The notes under the pieces: model-generated
What the model saw: only the letters and a program-made list of their open reading frames with translations
The model's database searches: none
Told to the model about the DNA's origin: nothing
Shown here: positions 5,742-11,792 of the stretch, in pieces
Layout of the letters: every line of letters begins with the position of its first letter
How positions within the stretch are numbered: position 1 is the first letter of the stretch
Source of the DNA: an uncultured Selenomonadaceae bacterium
GTDB taxonomy: Bacteria > Bacillota > Negativicutes > Selenomonadales > Selenomonadaceae
Length of the DNA: 11,792 bases
Direction of reading: 5' to 3'
NCBI GenBank assembly: GCA_905236665.1
Contig: CAJONF010000181.1
Coordinates: forward strand, 1-11,792
Program-made: the position numbers and the translations under genes

Positions 5742-6917
5742 ATGATAAGTGTTACGAAATTGCTCTTTGCTGAAAATTATTTCGGCGACACATTGCGCTA
5801 TACAAAGGATGCGCACAAAATGACAAATGGCGCGGCGGCTGGTATAGGACCTGTCGTCGTGTGGAATTCAACGCGAACTTGCAATTTAAAATGCCGCCAT
5901 TGCTACATGGATTCGGATTCGCGCAAATATAAAAACGAACTCACGACTGCCGAGGCTAAAAAATTTATTGACGACCTAGCAGAATTCAAAGTACCTGTAC
6001 TTTTGTTTTCAGGCGGCGAGCCGCTTATACGTCCGGATTTTTTTGAACTTGCCGCTTATGCCGCTCAAAAAAAAGTTCGTCCGACACTTTCCACGAACGG
6101 TACACTTATCACCCGCGAAATCGCGCAGGAAATTAAAAATATCGGCGTGGGCTACGTGGGCATTTCCCTAGACGGTTTGGAAGATGTCAACGATAAATTT
6201 CGTGGCGTGGCGGGCGCATATCAAAAAGCTATGAACGGCATTGAAAATTGCGTGGCTGTTGGTCAACGCGTCGGCTTACGTTTCACGATTAATCGTCACA
6301 ACTTTGAAGAGCTTGATAAAATTTTTGACTTCATAGAGCGGGAAAAAATTAATCGCGTATGTTTTTATCATCTGGTTTACTCTGGTCGCGGCAGTCAAAT
6401 GCTAAACGAAGATATCACGCCCGCTGAATCTCGACAAGCTATGGATACGATTATCCGCCGCACGAAAGATTTTGCTAAACGCGGGCTTGCCAAAGAAATT
6501 TTGACTGTCGACAACCACTGCGACGGCGTCTATATGTATCTGAAAGCCTTGTCCGAAGGCGACGAGTCAACCGCCGCGCAGATAAAAAAATTTATTTCTA
6601 TGAATGGTGGCAATCGTTCGGGAATTGCTTTTGGCGAAGTTGATCCGCTTGGCTATGTGCACCCCGACCAATTTACACAACACCATACTTTTGGCAATGT
6701 TCGCGAAAAAAATTTTGGCGATATTTGGACGGATTTAAGCAATCCTATTCTCGCCGGTTTAAAAAATCGCAAGCCGCTGTTAAAAGGACGTTGTGCTCAC
6801 TGCAAATTTTTAAACAACTGCAACGGAAATTTTCGTACACGTGCCGAAGCTGTCACCGGCGATTTTTGGGCGTCCGATCCTTCGTGCTACCTAACTGACG
6901 CGGAAATCGGACTTTAA
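5742..6917 (+). CDS. nirJ1: Radical SAM/SPASM enzyme, NirJ1/AhbC type
   Basis: A 391-residue radical SAM protein of the group that modifies siroheme-derived tetrapyrroles (NirJ, AhbC, AhbD). The N-terminus MISVTKLLF..., then GPVVVWN and the cluster motif C47-x3-C51-x2-C54-Y, followed by SGGEPL, STNGTLI and GISLDG, define the SAM barrel. The C-terminal SPASM-like region has C351, C354, C360 and C382 in the pattern CAHCKFLNNCNGNFR...SCYLTDAEIG, the hallmark of the NirJ1 subgroup. AhbC converts 12,18-didecarboxysiroheme to Fe-coproporphyrin III; that reaction is a family inference. AAGGAG lies 11 nt upstream of the ATG. Unusually, the usual partners (AhbA/B, AhbD, siroheme genes) are absent and the gene is flanked by a TetR regulator and an exported hydrolase. 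A different tetrapyrrole substrate is possible. Confidence 0.88.
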   Translation: MISVTKLLFAENYFGDTLRYTKDAHKMTNGAAAGIGPVVVWNSTRTCNLKCRHCYMDSDSRKYKNELTTAEAKKFIDDLAEFKVPVLLFSGGEPLIRPDFFELAAYAAQKKVRPTLSTNGTLITREIAQEIKNIGVGYVGISLDGLEDVNDKFRGVAGAYQKAMNGIENCVAVGQRVGLRFTINRHNFEELDKIFDFIEREKINRVCFYHLVYSGRGSQMLNEDITPAESRQAMDTIIRRTKDFAKRGLAKEILTVDNHCDGVYMYLKALSEGDESTAAQIKKFISMNGGNRSGIAFGEVDPLGYVHPDQFTQHHTFGNVREKNFGDIWTDLSNPILAGLKNRKPLLKGRCAHCKFLNNCNGNFRTRAEAVTGDFWASDPSCYLTDAEIGL

Positions 6918-6928
6918 GGAGGATTTTT

Positions 6929-7840
6929 ATGAAAAAAATTTTTTTGGCAGGAATTTTGAGTACGACGCTGATTTTTGGCAATTCTACGACGGACGCGGCG
7001 CGATATTTTACGCAGGGTGACAAAATCGGCAGTAAAATTCCCTACGGCGACAATATGCGCGTCGGTAAATATGCTCAAGCCAGCGACGCGAAAATTTATT
7101 ACGAAGTTTACGGTAAAGGTGCGCCGATTTTGATTTTGCACGGCGGCGGAGTCGGTACTCCTTATGAACTCGGAAAAATCTTCGACGAACTGAAAAAAAA
7201 TCATCAGCTGATTATCATGTCGACACGCGGGCACGGGCGTTCGGAAATTGGTCACAGTAAATTGACGTTCGAGCAAAAAGTTGACGACTCATTGAGCGTT
7301 TTGAACGATTTAAAAATTTCTGAACCAGTTCAAATTCTAGGATTCAGCGACGGCGCGTATACTGCTTACAAAATCGCGGCACTATATCCTGAACGCGTCG
7401 AACGAATCACGGCAATAGGCGCAGGCACATTAGATGCGGGATTTTTTCCGTCTGAAATGAACTTTTCGGAGCTTGAAAAGTTTGATGAAAAATTTTTTGC
7501 CGAGCAGAGAAAAATTCGTCCCGAATCCGAGCGTTGGGAAAAATTTATGGGCGATTATATGAAATTTTGGAGCGAACAATCTGTTGGCGAAGAAACTTTC
7601 GGAAAAATTAAGTGTCCCGTGCTTCTAATCGTTGGCGATGAAGACGATCACGCGCCTGTTATAACAGTCTTGGCAGCGCACCAGATGATAGAGAATTCGC
7701 GGCTGTGCGTTGTCCCTAAGGCTTGGCATACTGCTTTTCTTGACAATTACGACGTGACGGCGGCGGCTATCCGACAATTCGTCGATTCACCCCTTAAAAA
7801 TCTCAAGCCAAGTAAAAAAGTTGCGTTCAATTCCAAATAA
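6929..7840 (+). CDS. Exported alpha/beta hydrolase
   Basis: A 303-residue alpha/beta-hydrolase fold enzyme. Residues 1-24 form a signal peptide (KK, hydrophobic core, cleavage likely near TTDAA), so it acts outside the cytoplasmic membrane. HGGG (71-74) supplies the oxyanion hole, the nucleophile elbow is GFSDG (138-142) with Ser140, the acid is probably in VGDEDDH (Asp237 or a neighbour), and His267 in AWHTAF completes the triad. The TRGHGRS motif before the elbow is typical of esterases, prolyl aminopeptidase-like and haloperoxidase-like members. Substrate cannot be assigned. It starts 11 nt after nirJ1 with an ideal AAGGAGG site, so it is translated from the tetR-nirJ1 message. A lysine-rich tail follows the fold. 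A bidirectional terminator follows. Confidence 0.92.
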   Translation: MKKIFLAGILSTTLIFGNSTTDAARYFTQGDKIGSKIPYGDNMRVGKYAQASDAKIYYEVYGKGAPILILHGGGVGTPYELGKIFDELKKNHQLIIMSTRGHGRSEIGHSKLTFEQKVDDSLSVLNDLKISEPVQILGFSDGAYTAYKIAALYPERVERITAIGAGTLDAGFFPSEMNFSELEKFDEKFFAEQRKIRPESERWEKFMGDYMKFWSEQSVGEETFGKIKCPVLLIVGDEDDHAPVITVLAAHQMIENSRLCVVPKAWHTAFLDNYDVTAAAIRQFVDSPLKNLKPSKKVAFNSK

Positions 7841-7843
7841 AAT

Positions 7844-7884
7844 AAAAAAAAACCTCCCACTTTCTTACAGCGGAAGGTTTTTTT
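7844..7884 (+). terminator. Bidirectional intrinsic terminator
   Basis: AACCT (7851-7855) pairs with AGGTT (7875-7879), extended inward by CC/GG after one mismatch. The stem is flanked by nine A on the left and seven T on the right, so it can work in both directions. It lies between the end of the hydrolase gene (plus) and the end of the unknown 160-residue gene (minus), which converge here. Confidence 0.85.
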
Positions 7885-7899
7885 ATTGCGGATATCTAA

Positions 7900-8382
7900 T
7901 TATTTTTTTTCAAGATTGAGCGTATCAGCGGGCGCATCCAAAACTTTTTCGTGCTCAGCTTCGCGATACTCTTCAAGCTTTTTATCTTTTTGCAGAACGT
8001 CATCATCTTTGGATTTGGGCTTTTCAATCGGGAACGTGATAACTTTCAAAGCTTTAATCGTCTTCCATGCGCCTTCCTCCAAAAGATCAGCATCGCGCAA
8101 ATCGCTTTCATTGGCGCATTTATGCCATTTGCCTTCGTCGTCCTGGAAATACATTTCAAATGCAAGCTGGAAATGTTTTTCGTCGGCGTATTTAACGCTG
8201 AACTTGCCCGCGCTGTATTTAAGCCCGCGTTCTTCGTATTTTTTAATCGTGTCGTCGAGCCGCGGCGAAACAACGTCGGAAATTTTTTCGAGCGTCATAT
8301 TCGGGCGGAACAGGTCAACAAAGAAATTTTTAGCGGATTCGACCAAATCGGCGACCATCTCAATTTTATTTTCCAATGCCAT
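7900..8382 (-). CDS. Hypothetical charged protein (pair member 2)
   Basis: I do not recognise this 160-residue protein. It has no signal peptide or membrane segment. Residues 1-55 are predicted mainly helical (ENKIEMVADLVESAKNFF..., DDTIKKYEERGL). Residues 56-118 look like alternating strands around YSAGKFSVKYADEKHFQLAFEMYF and DEGKWHKC. Residues 119-160 are a very charged, probably disordered or coiled-coil tail (KSKDDD, KKLEEYREAEHEK). The ATG at 8382 follows GAGGTG with good spacing and lies 15 nt after the upstream gene, with which it shares a promoter and a loose motif, aromatic pair then GKW then an acidic helix. The two genes probably act together. Function unknown; there is no sign of catalytic residues. 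Confidence 0.8.
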   Translation of the reverse strand: MALENKIEMVADLVESAKNFFVDLFRPNMTLEKISDVVSPRLDDTIKKYEERGLKYSAGKFSVKYADEKHFQLAFEMYFQDDEGKWHKCANESDLRDADLLEEGAWKTIKALKVITFPIEKPKSKDDDVLQKDKKLEEYREAEHEKVLDAPADTLNLEKK

Positions 8383-8397
8383 TTCAATTCACCTCGC

Positions 8398-8745
8398 TCA
8401 AACAGTAAGCTCAAGTTCTTTTTCATAGCGGGCGGTGACATCGCTTTCTTTAGCAGTCAAGCCCTCTTTAGCCCAGGCGGGAACTTCGCTCTCGTCAATT
8501 TCGCGGACGGTGGTTTTTTCTACCCACTTGCCGTTTTCTTTGTAATAAAGTCTGTGGACAAGGCGCATAACGTTGCCTTCGACGCTGGAAAAAAGTTTCG
8601 CCGCATAATCGACAATGCCGGTTTCTTTAAGCACAGATTGCAGTTTCGGCAAAAATTCTTTCAGCCAGCCTTCAATCTCTTGCCAATTTGCCACGACCAA
8701 ATAGCCGCCGACTACAGCTCCCAATCCAATCAAAAGCGGAATCAT
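8398..8745 (-). CDS. Hypothetical membrane-anchored protein (pair member 1)
   Basis: I do not recognise this 115-residue protein. Residues 2-19 form one glycine-rich membrane segment (IPLLIGLGAVVGGYLVV) directly at the N-terminus, followed by an amphipathic stretch with WQEIEGWLKEFLPKL. Residues 65-92 carry RLYYKENGKWVEK and then an acidic segment (REIDESEVPAWA), resembling residues 76-100 of the downstream partner. A single membrane anchor at residue 2 with few preceding charges could place the rest on either side of the membrane. The ATG has a perfect AGGAGGT ribosome binding site and a promoter about 34 nt upstream, so this pair is well expressed and is its own transcription unit. Function unknown. 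Confidence 0.8.
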   Translation of the reverse strand: MIPLLIGLGAVVGGYLVVANWQEIEGWLKEFLPKLQSVLKETGIVDYAAKLFSSVEGNVMRLVHRLYYKENGKWVEKTTVREIDESEVPAWAKEGLTAKESDVTARYEKELELTV

Positions 8746-8778
8746 TTGTTATCTACCTCCTGTTGTAAAATTGTGCTT

Positions 8779-8807
8779 ATTCTAAACTAAAACTTCTATT
8801 CAAGCAA
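8779..8807 (-). promoter_or_regulatory. Promoter of the unknown gene pair
   Basis: On the minus strand TTGCTT (8802-8807), 17 bp, then TAGAAT (8779-8784), about 34 nt upstream of the ATG at 8745. It lies just downstream of the terminator of the NlpC/P60 gene, which insulates the two units. Confidence 0.7.
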
Positions 8808-8819
8808 GCAAAAAATAAA

Positions 8820-8845
8820 AGCCCACCTTTTGCAGTGGGCTTTTT
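8820..8845 (-). terminator. Intrinsic terminator after the NlpC/P60 gene
   Basis: AGCCCAC (8820-8826) pairs with GTGGGCT (8835-8841) around an 8-nt loop. On the minus strand the stem is followed by TTTTATTTTTT, giving a good terminator for the gene that stops at 8880. The plus strand also carries five T after the stem. Confidence 0.88.
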
Positions 8846-8879
8846 AGTTAAAGTTTTTCAATAAAAAGTCATCATGGAC

Positions 8880-9548
8880 TTACAAAATTCTGCGTGCGCC
8901 GATGTAGTGGGAACTGTAATAGGAATTGCCGAGAGAATCAATCGTGACACCGCGGCTGGAGCTGGCATGAATAAAATTGCCGTCGCCCAAATAAATTCCT
9001 ACGTGACTCGCGCCATAAGTATAGGTCGTGAAAAAGACCAAATCGCCGGGGATTAGGTCAGCTGTAGAAATGGGAATGCCCGCTTCATATTGAATGTCAG
9101 CAGTTCGCGGAAGAGAAATGCCCGCCTTCGCGAAAACATATTGAACATAACCAGAGCAGTCAAAAGCGGAAGGAGTCGTGCCGCCGAAAAGATAAGGCAC
9201 GCCGATATAATTCATTGACGTGGTAATAATCCTTCCCGCAATATAATTCGCGCCGCTGCTGATGTCGGGCATATCTTTTCCTAAAAGTGCCGTGTACGTT
9301 GCCGGACCAATCAAGCCGTCCGCTTTGATACCTTGAGATTTTTGAAAATCTTTAACAGCTTCGACAGTCGCCGGACCGAAATCGCCATCTGCCATTACGT
9401 CATAGCCTAGCACGACTAATTTGTCTTGAATTTCGGCAATCTCATTGCCACGATCACCAACTCGGAATTGTCCCGCCGCATAGCTTGTGGAAAAGCTCAG
9501 TGTTATCAAAAAAACCACCATCATCAACGTTCGCAAAAATCTCACCAA
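8880..9548 (-). CDS. Exported peptidoglycan endopeptidase, PG-binding plus NlpC/P60 domains
   Basis: A 222-residue cell-wall hydrolase. Residues 1-25 are a signal peptide ending in SYAA. Residues 28-92 form a peptidoglycan-binding domain of type 1 (VGDRGNEIAEIQDKL, GDFGPATVEAVKDFQ, DGLIGPATYTALL). Residues 103-222 are an NlpC/P60 cysteine peptidase with Cys131 in DCSGY, His182 in SHVGIYLG and His194 in NFIHASS. Such enzymes cut gamma-D-Glu-diaminopimelate stem-peptide bonds. The layout resembles SleB/CwlS-like remodelling enzymes, but a sporulation role is not shown. The start is uncertain: TTG at 9548 or the next codon GTG at 9545, both behind AAAGGAAG; the two differ by one residue. It has a TATAAT box at 9584-9589 upstream and its own terminator, so it is probably monocistronic. 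Confidence 0.92.
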   Translation of the reverse strand: MVRFLRTLMMVVFLITLSFSTSYAAGQFRVGDRGNEIAEIQDKLVVLGYDVMADGDFGPATVEAVKDFQKSQGIKADGLIGPATYTALLGKDMPDISSGANYIAGRIITTSMNYIGVPYLFGGTTPSAFDCSGYVQYVFAKAGISLPRTADIQYEAGIPISTADLIPGDLVFFTTYTYGASHVGIYLGDGNFIHASSSRGVTIDSLGNSYYSSHYIGARRIL

Positions 9549-9583
9549 AACCGTCCACTTCCTTTCTTAGAAAATCTAATCAA

Positions 9584-9589
9584 ATTATA
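9584..9589 (-). promoter_or_regulatory. Likely -10 box of the NlpC/P60 gene
   Basis: A perfect TATAAT on the minus strand, about 35 nt upstream of the start codon. I find no convincing -35 hexamer 16-18 bp upstream (ATGCAT at 17 bp), so the promoter may be weak or depend on an activator. Confidence 0.5.
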
Positions 9590-9648
9590 ATCTTTCGTCG
9601 TGATTAATGCATGAATTTTGGGATAAAAATTTCTTGTTATAAAGACGA

Positions 9649-9681
9649 AACGCCGCCACTAAAATTTTCAGCAGCGACGTT
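9649..9681 (-). terminator. Hairpin terminator after rnpB
   Basis: A 12-bp stem with four G-U pairs on the minus strand (AACGTCGCTGCT with AGTGGCGGCGTT) closes a 9-nt A/T-rich loop 14 nt after the end of the RNase P RNA. On the minus strand it is followed by TTTCGTCTTT, a fair U-tract. On the plus strand it is followed by eight T, which would be stronger. It may act in both directions. Confidence 0.75.
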
Positions 9682-9695
9682 TTTTTTCGTATCAT

Positions 9696-10078
9696 GTCGG
9701 CAGGCAGTCAATAAGCCGGATTCTGTATAATGGCAATCATTTATCTTGCTTGAACGTTGCCGTTCAAATCTAGCAACTTACCCGAAAGGTCAGCGAGCAA
9801 CCTCAACCCTTTCCTACTTAGTCTTGCTCCGCGTGAGGTTTGTCAGGCTTGCCAATTACTTGACAACCGGTAGGCTCTTACCCTGCCTTTTCATCCTTAC
9901 CTTTTTAGAAACTAGGAACTAAATCCTTGTTCCTTGATCCTAAGCAAGGCGGTTTTCTTTTCTGTGACACTGTCTTTAAAATTACTTTCACCGGGCGTTA
10001 CCCGGCACGCTGCTCTGTGGAGTCCGGACTTTCCTCGTCGTTTTTCAACGCCGCGATTGCCTCTCCTGCCTGTCAACG
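9696..10078 (-). ncRNA. rnpB: RNase P RNA (rnpB), type A-like
   Basis: The catalytic RNA of ribonuclease P, which with the RnpA protein removes 5' leaders from pre-tRNAs. On the minus strand the universally conserved parts appear in order: GAGGAAAGTCCGGACTCC with ACAGAGCAG (P4/CRI region), GCCGGGTAACGCCCGG, GACAGTGTCACAGAAAAGA with ACCGCC (CRII-III), GGTAAGGATGAAA (about 9891-9903), and the 3' part CAGAATCCGGCTTATTGAC (CRV/P4 3' strand). Helix P1 forms from GTTGACAGGCAG at 10066-10077 and CTGCCTGCCGAC at 9696-9707, 12 bp with one mismatch, which sets both ends. The length of about 383 nt is usual. The general layout fits ancestral type A rather than the Bacillus type B RNA, consistent with a Negativicute or Clostridium-like host. 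Exact ends are within a few nt. Confidence 0.96.
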
Positions 10079-10084
10079 CCAAAA

Positions 10085-10113
10085 ATTTTAGCACTATAAC
10101 TTTTTCATGTCAA
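10085..10113 (-). promoter_or_regulatory. Promoter of rnpB
   Basis: On the minus strand TTGACA (10108-10113), 17 bp, then TAAAAT (10085-10090). The predicted start near 10078 coincides with the 5' side of helix P1. The -35 box begins 11 nt after the stop codon of the upstream gene, and no terminator lies between them. Confidence 0.9.
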
Positions 10114-10124
10114 ATGTTTAATTC

Positions 10125-11792
10125 TTATTGCGCGTTATCACTACCTAAGAAAAGCCCTTTCATGATGAGCCACCAAGCCACAGTTCGCATCGCGCCGATA
10201 ATTTTTTCTGCCTGTTCGCGCTCATCTGTAAGATTTACATCGTTTAGTTCATTTGATGCAACATGCGGCAGGAGTTCCACGACATCCGAATCAATTTGCC
10301 CCGCAACTTTTGACGTGAGAAAAACAGAATTATTGAAAGCAACGCCGTCACTATTTAAAAGGCTCGGTGCGATTGAGTAATAAGCAAAATTTTTGGGCGC
10401 GATTAATTCAATGAGCGTTGGGACAATGGAAATGTGGTCGCCAACCGCGTCCGACGGCAAAATTTCTTTAGTAACGCCCGCGCCATATAGCACGAACGGA
10501 ACGCTTTGATGTTCAAAAAGTGTCGGGTGGGTTGACGGGTCGCAACGAACAGCATGATCGCCCGTGATGACAAAAAGACTTTCAGGGTATTGCTCGCTGG
10601 CGGCGCGTACAAAATTTGTAATAACTTCGTCCATGTACCAATAATGTCCAAGTTCAATAGCCAGCTGGTCAACGTCGTCAACATTCGGAATTTTCTTTAG
10701 CGCGGCAGTCACAGCTTGCACGTCGTAACCTTCAGCCGCAAGGTCTAAATTATACGGCGGGTGATTGGTTGTCGTCATAATCAGATGAACAGTCGGAGGT
10801 TCTTCTGCCAGATGAGCAAGCAGCGCGTTAAATAAATTTTCGTCCTTAGTGCCCCAAGTGGTTTGTTTAGGCGCGTTGAAGTCGGGATAACCGTAAAAAT
10901 TATCAAAGCCCTGCGCCAAAGACATTTTAGCTATCGAATCCCAGCTGGGCATACCGCCATACCAAAAATCAACTTTGTAACCAAGTTCTTTGAACGGCGG
11001 AGCCATTGCCGTTATATAAAGTTTTTCATAGGTTCGCGCTTGATAATTTACTTTGATATTCACATCGGGCAAACCCGTTACCAATCCGGTTATCGCCGTG
11101 GAAGTGAAATCTCCATTGGGCATAAAGTTTCGGCTATAGTAGCAATTATCTTCTGTGACAAGTGATTTAATTCCTTCAGCGATTAAAAGTTCGTCATATT
11201 TGCCGAGCATTGGCCACTGCATGAACGTTTCACCAAGGATTATAAAAATGTGTTTAGGACGAGAAATTTTTTCACCAGGTGCTTTTCGTTCAAGATAGGG
11301 CGCGAGATTTTTTTCAGTTAAGTCATGATTCGTAGCGATAATCTGCGCGGACTCCAAAATTTTTTCGGGTTCAACGCCGGAAATTTCGCCCGCCTCCATA
11401 CGTTTAGCCATAGCCCGCGCCCGATAAAGAGCCTGCGCGTCGTCGAGAATACATTCGTTTAAAAAGTCGTCAGTCGTCACGCCAGCATTTTCCCAATTTA
11501 TTCCTTTACCGTAAGTGAAACTGCCACCAAAACGCACGAATAATCCGAATAGAAAAATTCCCACGACGAGTACCGCAGTAAAGCCCGCGATTTTTGTTTT
11601 GCCGACGAGTTCGGGCAATGGGAAAGTTTTTATCAACAGTAGCCTACTTAAAACCGCAATACAAATTATCGTTAAAATAAGCGCGACGATAAACCGCCAG
11701 GCAATTCCGTATTCTTGAAACATGGTGACGATTATTGACCAGATATCGTCATTAAAGCCCTGCACGACCTCCAGCCCGAATGTCGATTGGAA
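10125..11792 (-). CDS. LtaS-like phosphoglycerol transferase/sulfatase, N-terminus outside window
   Basis: The last 555 residues of a membrane enzyme of the alkaline phosphatase/sulfatase superfamily, LtaS/MdoB branch. The frame stays open to the window edge, and the GTG at 11765 is just an internal codon. Two membrane helices are visible (fragment residues about 31-54 and 68-86), a linker follows, then the extracytoplasmic catalytic domain: metal-binding ILGETF (Glu188), MPNGDFTSTAITGL with the likely nucleophile Thr (230 or 232), TNHPPYNLD and VITGDHAVRCD (Asp-His metal ligands). LtaS enzymes polymerise glycerol phosphate onto a lipid; relatives add phosphoglycerol or phosphoethanolamine to glycans or lipid A. 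In a diderm host the substrate is uncertain. The gene ends 12 nt before the rnpB -35 box and has no terminator. Confidence 0.88.
   Translation of the reverse strand, partial: FQSTFGLEVVQGFNDDIWSIIVTMFQEYGIAWRFIVALILTIICIAVLSRLLLIKTFPLPELVGKTKIAGFTAVLVVGIFLFGLFVRFGGSFTYGKGINWENAGVTTDDFLNECILDDAQALYRARAMAKRMEAGEISGVEPEKILESAQIIATNHDLTEKNLAPYLERKAPGEKISRPKHIFIILGETFMQWPMLGKYDELLIAEGIKSLVTEDNCYYSRNFMPNGDFTSTAITGLVTGLPDVNIKVNYQARTYEKLYITAMAPPFKELGYKVDFWYGGMPSWDSIAKMSLAQGFDNFYGYPDFNAPKQTTWGTKDENLFNALLAHLAEEPPTVHLIMTTTNHPPYNLDLAAEGYDVQAVTAALKKIPNVDDVDQLAIELGHYWYMDEVITNFVRAASEQYPESLFVITGDHAVRCDPSTHPTLFEHQSVPFVLYGAGVTKEILPSDAVGDHISIVPTLIELIAPKNFAYYSIAPSLLNSDGVAFNNSVFLTSKVAGQIDSDVVELLPHVASNELNDVNLTDEREQAEKIIGAMRTVAWWLIMKGLFLGSDNAQ

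Noticed and set aside
5742..6917. RiPP (peptide-modifying) radical SAM maturase
   Set aside because: SPASM-like cysteines made this possible, but no precursor-peptide gene is near and the N- and C-terminal motifs fit the NirJ1/AhbC group throughout.
7951..8790. Plus-strand open frame of 279 codons across both unknown genes
   Set aside because: It is phenylalanine-rich, as expected for the antisense of Lys/Glu-rich proteins, has no ribosome binding site, and runs opposite two genes that have clear promoter, ribosome binding sites and terminators.
9912..10094. Minus-strand 60-codon frame
   Set aside because: It lies inside the RNase P RNA, whose conserved helices explain the sequence.
9934..10380. 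Plus-strand open frame of 148 codons
   Set aside because: Its first half lies antisense to the RNase P RNA and its second half antisense to the LtaS-like gene; no ribosome binding site or protein family features.

Overview
The window looks like a chromosomal segment from a low-to-medium GC anaerobic Firmicute. My best guess is a Negativicute (Selenomonadales-like) with a diderm envelope. The clues are a standard ffh-rpsP-khpA block, a type A-like RNase P RNA, a NirJ1/AhbC-type radical SAM enzyme of the siroheme-to-heme route, a UDP-galactopyranose mutase and a heavily AT-biased codon style. The taxonomy is inference from gene content; no marker proves it.

Left third (1-3835, all minus strand). 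Read right to left, a consensus promoter drives an encoded-CCA tRNA-Cys(GCA), followed 59 nt later by ffh, rpsP and khpA, ending in a strong intrinsic terminator at the left edge. Upstream of that lies a second leftward operon that starts at the glf promoter near 5050: glf, rsfS (TTG start with a perfect Shine-Dalgarno), a CvfB-like S1 RNA-binding protein and a small HNH nuclease. No terminator is visible between the HNH gene and the tRNA promoter.

Middle (5041-7885, plus strand). Divergent from glf, an almost perfect sigma-70 promoter drives tetR, a NirJ1/AhbC-type radical SAM/SPASM enzyme and an exported alpha/beta hydrolase, packed with 11-15 nt gaps and closed by a bidirectional terminator. 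A dyad fills the spacer of the tetR promoter and is a candidate autoregulatory operator. This compact, separately regulated tetrapyrrole-type cassette is the most interesting functional unit here.

Right third (7886-11792, minus strand). A two-gene unit of unrecognised proteins (one membrane-anchored, one soluble and highly charged) has its own consensus promoter. Next come an exported peptidoglycan-binding/NlpC-P60 hydrolase with its terminator, the RNase P RNA gene (rnpB) with a TTGACA-17-TAAAAT promoter that places the transcript start at helix P1, and the C-terminal part of an LtaS-like membrane phosphoglycerol transferase/sulfatase that runs off the right edge.

No insertion sequence, CRISPR array or prophage is visible. 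Most of the window is housekeeping. The unusual points are the tRNA-Cys/ffh arrangement, the tetR-nirJ1-hydrolase cassette, the unknown gene pair, an Arg-to-Leu change at a catalytic position of the UDP-galactopyranose mutase, and the repeat-tailed HNH protein.
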